Shown here piece by piece: positions 59,358 to 64,000 of a stretch of 64,000 nucleotides of DNA. The translations under genes and the position numbers were made by a program. Positions within the stretch are counted from its first letter, which is position 1, and every line of letters starts with the position of its first letter. The notes beneath the pieces were generated by a model, which saw only the letters and a program-made list of their open reading frames with translations, did no database searches and had not been told where the DNA came from. Source of the DNA: Hyphomonadaceae bacterium. Its GTDB lineage: Bacteria; Pseudomonadota; Alphaproteobacteria; Caulobacterales; Aquidulcibacteraceae. The stretch spans positions 94,842 to 158,841 of the forward strand of contig JAIELK010000003.1 in NCBI GenBank assembly GCA_019753175.1. Reading direction: 5' to 3'.

Positions 59358-60593
59358 ATGGATTTCAACGACACCCCCGAGGAAGCCAAGTTTCGCGGCG
59401 AAGCGCGCGCGTTTCTGGAAGCGAACCTGCAGCTGAAGAGCGCCGAAAGCGAACGCCTCGCGCGCAAGCTGAAGCCGCTCGAATACCTGAAAGCCGCAAA
59501 GGAATATCAGAAGCGCAAGGCTGAAGCGGGCTTCGCCGGCATCACTTGGGCCAAGGAGCATGGCGGGCGCGGTCTGCCGCCGATCTACGCCGTCATCTTC
59601 AACCAGGAAGAAGCGAAGTTCGATGCGCCGTCGGCGCCGTTCTCGATCGGGCTTGGCATGTGCGTGCCGACCGTGATCGCCTTCGCCGACGAGGCCACCA
59701 AGGAGCGCTACGTTGCCAAGGCGCTGCGCGGTGAGGAGATCTGGTGTCAGCTCTTTTCCGAACCGGGCGCGGGCTCAGACGTCGCCGCGTCGAAGACCAA
59801 AGCCGTGCGCGATGGCGACGACTGGATCGTCAATGGCCAGAAGGTATGGACGACCGGCGCGCACTTTTCGGACTTCGGCATCCTGCTCGTGCGCACCAAC
59901 CCCGATGTCGAAAAGCACAAGGGGCTCACCATGTTCATCGTTGACATGAAGAGCCCCGGCGTCGAAGCGCGGCCGATCCACCAGGCCAGCGGCGGTCGTG
60001 AGTTCAACGAAGTCTATTTCACCGACGTGCGCATTCCCGACAAGAACCGCTTAGGCGAACCCGGCCAAGGCTGGGGCGTCGCGTTGGTCACGCTGATGAA
60101 CGAGCGGTTGGCCGTCGGCGGCTCGTACGGCCCCGACTACAAGGAGATATTCGAATTCGCGCGCGAAATGCCATCGCCGACCGGCGAGGGCGCGCTGATA
60201 CAGAACGAAGCCTTCCGCCAGAAACTCGCCGACTGGATCGTGCGCGCCGAGGGCTACAAGCTCGCCAAGTTTCGTACCATGACGGCGCTGTCGAAAGGTC
60301 AGACCCCGGGGCCCGAAAGCTCGATCGGCAAGGTCATCAACGCCAACCAGATGATGGACATCGCCAACACCGCGATCGAAACGCTCGACCATTACGGCAT
60401 CATCAATGACGGCGACTTAGCGCCGCTCGAAGGGGCGTTCCATCAGAGCTACATGTTCGCGCCGGGGCTGCGCATCGCCGGCGGAACCGATGAGATTCTG
60501 AAGAACATCATCGCCGAGCGCGTGCTTGGCCTGCCCCAAGACCAGCGCGCCGACAAAGGCGTGGCGTTCAAGGATTTGCCGACGGGGCGCTAA
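59358..60593 (+). CDS. acyl-CoA dehydrogenase family protein (full length)
   Basis: A 411-residue acyl-CoA dehydrogenase: AGITWAKEHGGRGLPPIYAV, the FAD-binding CQLFSEPGAGSDVAA, GQKVWTTGAHFSDFGILLVR, FNEVYFTDVRIPDKN and the C-terminal APGLRIAGGTDEILKNIIAE. The 'GGTDEI' segment, missing from the smaller homologue, contributes to the FAD/acyl site. The pair resembles alpha/beta subunits of heterotetrameric acyl-CoA dehydrogenases. It precedes a GMC oxidoreductase on the same strand by 60 bases. Confidence 0.9.
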   Translation: MDFNDTPEEAKFRGEARAFLEANLQLKSAESERLARKLKPLEYLKAAKEYQKRKAEAGFAGITWAKEHGGRGLPPIYAVIFNQEEAKFDAPSAPFSIGLGMCVPTVIAFADEATKERYVAKALRGEEIWCQLFSEPGAGSDVAASKTKAVRDGDDWIVNGQKVWTTGAHFSDFGILLVRTNPDVEKHKGLTMFIVDMKSPGVEARPIHQASGGREFNEVYFTDVRIPDKNRLGEPGQGWGVALVTLMNERLAVGGSYGPDYKEIFEFAREMPSPTGEGALIQNEAFRQKLADWIVRAEGYKLAKFRTMTALSKGQTPGPESSIGKVINANQMMDIANTAIETLDHYGIINDGDLAPLEGAFHQSYMFAPGLRIAGGTDEILKNIIAERVLGLPQDQRADKGVAFKDLPTGR

Positions 60594-60652
60594 GCTCAGG
60601 GCGTTTCCCCGGGCCGATTTGCGTTGCACCTGAGCGCCGCTAAGCGGTAGCG

Positions 60653-62158
60653 ATGGCGGCGCGAGCAGGGGGAAAGCCGTTGCGCGGGGCGATCGGTCTC
60701 GACCAAGCTAAGCCGAGTTACGACGCCATTATCATCGGCGCCGGGCTTGGCGGGGCGACTCTGGCGCTGAGGCTTGCGCAAGCAGGACTAAGCGTGCTGG
60801 CAGTCGAACGCGGTGGTTTTGTCGATGGCGGCGCGCGCGCCGCGGGCGAACCCGTCGGGCACTATCTCTACGACCTGCTCAGCCCCGAGGAGGAACTCCA
60901 AGCCGTTGGCGGGTTGACGAAGTTCTATGGCGCGGCGCTGTACCGCTTGCGTGAGAGCGATTTCCGCGAAGTCCAGCACGAGGCGGGCGTGTCGCCGGCA
61001 TGGCCGATTTCGTATGCGGAGCTTGCGCCATTCTACGATCAGGCCGAAGCGCTCTATCGTGTCCATGGAGCGCCGGACGGCGATCCCAGCGAACCTCCGC
61101 GCTCGTGCCCATATCCACATCCCCCGCTCCCACATGATCCGCTCGTCGCGCAAGTGGTTCGACGGCTGCAAGGTACGGGCGTTCAGGTGGCGGCGATCCC
61201 ACGAGGGCTTGACTACGGTGAGGGCCGACCCTGCGTCCTCTGCTCAACCTGTGACGTGCATCTGTGCCGGCTCGACGCGAAGATGGACGCCGAGATCGCC
61301 GCCATTCGACCGGCGCTGAAAACAGGGAAGCTTGACCTTCTGATCAACGCGACCTGCGCACGCGTCGAATTGAACGGCCGCAGCATCAGCGGCGTTCGCA
61401 TTGTGCAGGGCGGCGAACGCGTCATCGCCGCACCGGTGGTGGCCGTGTGCGCCGGGCAAAAGGGCAGCGTCGAACTCTTGCGGCGTTCTCGGACCGGCGC
61501 GTTTCCCGAGGGGCTTGGCAATGGCGGCGGCGTGCTTGGGCGCTACCTTGCCGGGCACACGACTGGAGTGATGTTTCCACTGGTTAGCATCAACCCGATC
61601 GGGGCCCGTCACACCAAGACCTTCGCGATCAATAGCAATTACGAACCGGGGGCCGATTGGCCCTATCCGATGGGCGTGCTGCAAGTGGCGGGGCAAATCC
61701 CATTTTGGCGCGACGCAGGCCGGTTCAAGCGTCTTCTCGTGAAAGCGGTCGCGGATCGCAGCCTCATGTGCTTTGCGATGACGGAAGCACTGCCCACTCG
61801 TGAAAGCGGCTTTCGCTTCAACGGCGACTGCGTCAGCAGCGAAACGCCGCCGCTCACCAATGAGAAGACGTTCGCGCGCCTGAAGCGCGTGTCGGCGGCC
61901 ATGTTCCTGCGCGCCGGCTATCCGGTGGTGCCAGCGATGCGCGCGCCGCAACTCTGGCACAAGACGGGCGGCGCCGTGATGGGGAACGACCCCACACACT
62001 CGGTCACCGATGCACACTGCCAGGTTCACGACGTGAAAGGCTTGTACGTGGTCGACGCGTCGGTGCTGCCCTCGGCGGGCGCGGTCAACACCGGACTCAC
62101 GATCGTAGCCCTGGCTTTGCGCGCGGGCGATCGCATCGCCGGGCTGGGAACGGCTTGA
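60653..62158 (+). CDS. GMC-family FAD oxidoreductase with Cys cluster
   Basis: This 501-residue flavoprotein has an ADP-binding IIIGAGLGGATLALRLAQAG near residue 26 and the C-terminal GMC segment VVDASVLPSAGAVNTGLTIV. Residues 194-205 read CVLCSTCDVHLC, i.e. Cys at 194, 197, 200 and 205, followed by a Lys-containing LDAKM. Related membrane-linked GMC enzymes carry an iron-sulfur cluster at this place, so an Fe-S cofactor is possible. No signal peptide is obvious. It oxidises an alcohol-type substrate, identity unknown. Confidence 0.82.
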   Translation: MAARAGGKPLRGAIGLDQAKPSYDAIIIGAGLGGATLALRLAQAGLSVLAVERGGFVDGGARAAGEPVGHYLYDLLSPEEELQAVGGLTKFYGAALYRLRESDFREVQHEAGVSPAWPISYAELAPFYDQAEALYRVHGAPDGDPSEPPRSCPYPHPPLPHDPLVAQVVRRLQGTGVQVAAIPRGLDYGEGRPCVLCSTCDVHLCRLDAKMDAEIAAIRPALKTGKLDLLINATCARVELNGRSISGVRIVQGGERVIAAPVVAVCAGQKGSVELLRRSRTGAFPEGLGNGGGVLGRYLAGHTTGVMFPLVSINPIGARHTKTFAINSNYEPGADWPYPMGVLQVAGQIPFWRDAGRFKRLLVKAVADRSLMCFAMTEALPTRESGFRFNGDCVSSETPPLTNEKTFARLKRVSAAMFLRAGYPVVPAMRAPQLWHKTGGAVMGNDPTHSVTDAHCQVHDVKGLYVVDASVLPSAGAVNTGLTIVALALRAGDRIAGLGTA

Positions 62159-62171
62159 CACGATGCGCGCT

Positions 62172-62606
62172 TCAGAGCGCTGCGGCGATCTGTTGGGCGA
62201 TCGCCTGCAATTCGGCGATGTCGGCGCGGTTCTGGTGGCCGTGACCGGCAAGCCTGACGCCCTCGTAGCGCGGGATGATATGGACGTGCAGATGAAAGAT
62301 CGTCTGCCCCGCCGGCGCGCCGTTGAACTGCGTGACGGTGACGCCGTCGGGCTTGAGCGTCTTCTCGACGGCGATCGCCAGCTGCTGCACGCGTTGCATC
62401 AGCGGCGCCACGTGCTCTGGGGGCAACTCCAACAGGTTTCGCGCGCGCACGTTCTTGGGAACGACCAGCATGTGGCCGCGCGATTGCGGAAAGATGTCCA
62501 TGAAGGCGAGGACGTCGTCGTCCTCCAACACCTTCACCGCCGGCACTTCGCCGCGTAGAATCTTCGCGAACAGGTTGTTCTCGTCATAGGCGCCGTGCAG
62601 GCTCAT
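62172..62606 (-). CDS. HIT family nucleotide hydrolase
   Basis: The 144-residue protein has YDENNLFAKILRGEVPAVKV at the start, FPQSRGHMLVVPKNVRARNL, and the histidine triad HLHVHIIP preceded by FNGAPAGQTI. This is the HINT/Fhit-like HIT fold acting on nucleoside phosphoramidates or dinucleotides. ATG 62606 (SLHGAYDEN) is preferred over an upstream start that adds a non-family leader. Its 3' end faces the GMC gene. Confidence 0.92.
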   Translation of the reverse strand: MSLHGAYDENNLFAKILRGEVPAVKVLEDDDVLAFMDIFPQSRGHMLVVPKNVRARNLLELPPEHVAPLMQRVQQLAIAVEKTLKPDGVTVTQFNGAPAGQTIFHLHVHIIPRYEGVRLAGHGHQNRADIAELQAIAQQIAAAL

Positions 62607-62704
62607 GGGGTGCGGCTCCAAGGGGTCCGGGCTTAGCGCGTTGACGTGGCGGAAAACAATCGCCGTGGCGCCGGCCAGCACACTTCGGCTAAATCGTAAG
62701 CTTC

Positions 62705-63388
62705 ATGTCCAAGACTGTCGCTTCCGAATTTCGGCTCAACGAAGACGAAAGGCCGTTCGATCCTCCCGACGGCGCCAAGCCCAAAGCGCAGAAGCCGCGC
62801 GACGCCGCCACCCTAATCCTGGTGCGCGGCGGGCGCGAGGTGATGATGGGTCAGCGCGCCCGGGGTCACGTGTTCATGCCGGACAAATGGGTGTTTCCCG
62901 GCGGGCGCGTGGACCCGGGCGATGCGCGCGCCACCGCGGCCTGCGAATTGACCCCCCAGACCGAAGCACTCTTGAAATGCGGGGGGCAGGTGCGTCGCCC
63001 GCCCCGCGCCTTCGCCCTGGCGGCGGTGCGGGAGACCAAGGAAGAGGCTGGCCTCATCCTGGGCGATGCCAAGGGCCCGGACCTCTCCAAACTCCAGTTC
63101 GTGGCCCGCGCCGTCACCCCGCCTTACCGCCCCCGGCGTTTCGACGCCCGCTTTTTCCTCGCTGACGCCGAGGCGGTCTTGGTCCATGACGTGCCGGAGG
63201 CAGGGGACGAGCTGCTGCACACAAGGTGGTTCAGCCTCGAAGAAGCCGAGGCGCTGGACCTGCCCTCGATCACGCGCTTCGTGCTCAAGGAGGTGCGGGC
63301 GCGGCTGGCGGGCCAGGCCGTCGACCCGCCATTCCTGCGCTGGAGCCGGGGCGCGCACTCGCTGGAGCGTCTCACCGTTTCCGGTTGA
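62705..63388 (+). CDS. Nudix hydrolase with split Nudix box
   Basis: A 227-residue Nudix protein. The box begins FPGGRVDPGD and resumes about 35 residues later as AVRETKEEAGLILG, the catalytic 'REUxEExGU' half, so a long loop splits the usual 23-residue box. Such insertions occur in the NUDT19/NUDT7-like branch, which acts on CoA or related nucleotides. PPYRPRRFDARFFLADAEAV follows. The divergent HIT gene starts 99 bases away. Confidence 0.85.
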   Translation: MSKTVASEFRLNEDERPFDPPDGAKPKAQKPRDAATLILVRGGREVMMGQRARGHVFMPDKWVFPGGRVDPGDARATAACELTPQTEALLKCGGQVRRPPRAFALAAVRETKEEAGLILGDAKGPDLSKLQFVARAVTPPYRPRRFDARFFLADAEAVLVHDVPEAGDELLHTRWFSLEEAEALDLPSITRFVLKEVRARLAGQAVDPPFLRWSRGAHSLERLTVSG

Positions 63389-63454
63389 CTTCCCCAAGTT
63401 CCTGAGTAGGTTCCGCGGCTTCCTGAAGAACCCTGAGCACTCGGGCCCGAAGTC

Positions 63455-63622
63455 ATGGCTAAGCCGACCGTCATCAAGATCCGTCTGAATTCGTCGGCGG
63501 ACACGGGCTATTTCTACGTGACCAAGAAGAACCCGCGCACGAAGACCGAAAAGCTCAAGTTCAAGAAGTACGACCCGATCGCGAAAAAGCACGTCGAGTT
63601 CGTCGAAGGGAAGATTAAGTAG
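63455..63622 (+). CDS. rpmG: 50S ribosomal protein L33
   Basis: The 55-residue product starts [20 protein letters not shown] and continues with [19 protein letters not shown], matching L33 over its full normal length. The Cys-pair zinc form is absent, so it is the zinc-independent type usual in Proteobacteria. L33 is a small component of the large ribosomal subunit near the E site. It is followed by a GC hairpin and then the IS5-type element. Confidence 0.95.
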   Translation: MAKPTVIKIRLNSSADTGYFYVTKKNPRTKTEKLKFKKYDPIAKKHVEFVEGKIK

Positions 63623-63624
63623 GC

Positions 63625-63639
63625 GGCGCTTGGAGCGCC
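63625..63639 (+). terminator. hairpin after rpmG
   Basis: GGCGCT (63625-63630), a three-base loop and AGCGCC (63634-63639) form a perfect six-pair stem three bases after the rpmG stop. CCTTCCT follows rather than a clean T-run, so intrinsic termination would be weak. Confidence 0.4.
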
Positions 63640-63760
63640 CCTTCCTAGGCGATCTCCCAGAATTCGTGCCGCACACAAGAGATATCTCGCCGCGTTCCGC
63701 GACCGAGCCGCTCGCGCGTCTCTGTCCTTCGGGCGCCGATTCCTGACGCAGGTTCCGCTA

Positions 63761-64000
63761 GATTCTGTACCCGTAAACGGGATTCACAGGGCGTGCGAAT
63801 ACTGATTCACTCTCTGCACGGGAGGGTGAGATGGCGCGTTTCGACCTCAGCGATGCGGAATGGGCTCTGATCAAGCCACTGTTGCCGAACAAGCCGCGCG
63901 GTGTGGCGCGGGTGAACGACCGGCGGGTGATCAATGGCATCTTCTATGTGCTGCGAACCGGCTCGCCCTGGCGTGATTTGCCTGAACGCTATGGTCCCTA
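63761..64000 (+). mobile_element. left part of an IS5-family insertion sequence
   Basis: The transposase gene at 63831 runs off the window. Upstream are a CCCGTAAACGGG palindrome (63770-63781) and two GATTCAC copies (63781-63787, 63804-63810) that could belong to the IS end. The exact left terminus cannot be fixed without the right inverted repeat; the boundary given is approximate. Confidence 0.55.
63831..64000 (+). CDS. IS5-family transposase, first ORF (3' cut by window edge)
   Basis: From ATG 63831, preceded by GGAGGG, the frame reads MARFDLSDAEWALIKPLLPN, then an INGIFYVLRTGSPWRDLPER segment. This is the N-terminal DUF4096 domain of IS5-family (IS427/IS1031-type) transposases, which often continue in a second frame through programmed frameshifting. 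Only 56 residues are visible. It moves the element by DDE chemistry. Confidence 0.9.
   Translation, partial: MARFDLSDAEWALIKPLLPNKPRGVARVNDRRVINGIFYVLRTGSPWRDLPERYGP

Noticed and set aside
1..64000. tRNA, rRNA, CRISPR arrays or restriction/defence islands
   Set aside because: No cloverleaf-like spacer, no regularly spaced repeats and no cas or defence genes were seen. The Uma2 protein alone does not make a defence system.

Overview
The window is G+C-rich (roughly two-thirds G+C by eye) and densely packed, with many ATGA/GTGA stop-start overlaps. The gene set points to an alphaproteobacterium of the Caulobacterales/Hyphomonadaceae type: two DUF2336 genes, DivJ- and PleC-like histidine kinases, a MucR/Ros regulator, a DnaA C-domain HTH protein beside a DUF6456 gene, a ccmI-E-F-H cluster without ccmG, and a complete RcGTA-type gene transfer agent (GTA) locus. 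The genus is an inference.

Layout. 1-3.1 kb: the end of one and the whole of a second paralogous secreted protein, an MFS transporter and a DUF2336 protein. 3.2-10.3 kb: a ten-gene membrane operon related to Mrp/Mnh antiporters and to the membrane arm of Mbh/Mbs complexes. Its three large antiporter-like subunits have lost most of the family's proton-path Glu/Lys residues. 10.4-12.4 kb: MucR, DnaA-C HTH protein, DUF6456 protein and SufE. 12.4-22.7 kb: two secreted proteins of unknown function around a DivJ-like kinase, DUF1491, release factor 3, a second DUF2336 gene, an Uup-like ABC-F ATPase and a PBP1A-type penicillin-binding protein.

22.9-35.9 kb: a GTA structural cluster in canonical order (gp1-gp15, including gp3.5 and gp10.1), with no integrase, replication or lysis genes. 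A REP-like double hairpin lies between the capsid and adaptor genes. 36-42.8 kb: a DnaJ-like chaperone, a PepSY-like secreted protein, a PhoP/PhoQ-type two-component pair and the cytochrome c maturation genes ccmI-E-F-H. 43-49.5 kb: a DegP-type protease, an OmpR-type two-component pair and glnE, read as one unit. 49.5-53.6 kb: an ECF sigma factor, a putative anti-sigma protein and a periplasmic CnrX/Spy-like protein, then a convergent PleC-like kinase.

53.7-64 kb: aminopeptidase N, a conserved unknown, two acyl-CoA dehydrogenases separated by a Uma2 gene and a low-G+C frameshifted pseudogene, a GMC oxidoreductase with a four-Cys cluster, a HIT protein, a Nudix hydrolase, ribosomal protein L33 and the start of an IS5-family element cut by the window edge. 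No tRNA, rRNA or CRISPR array was seen. The strongest candidate for an undescribed system is the charge-depleted Mrp/Mbh-like operon at 3.2-10.3 kb.
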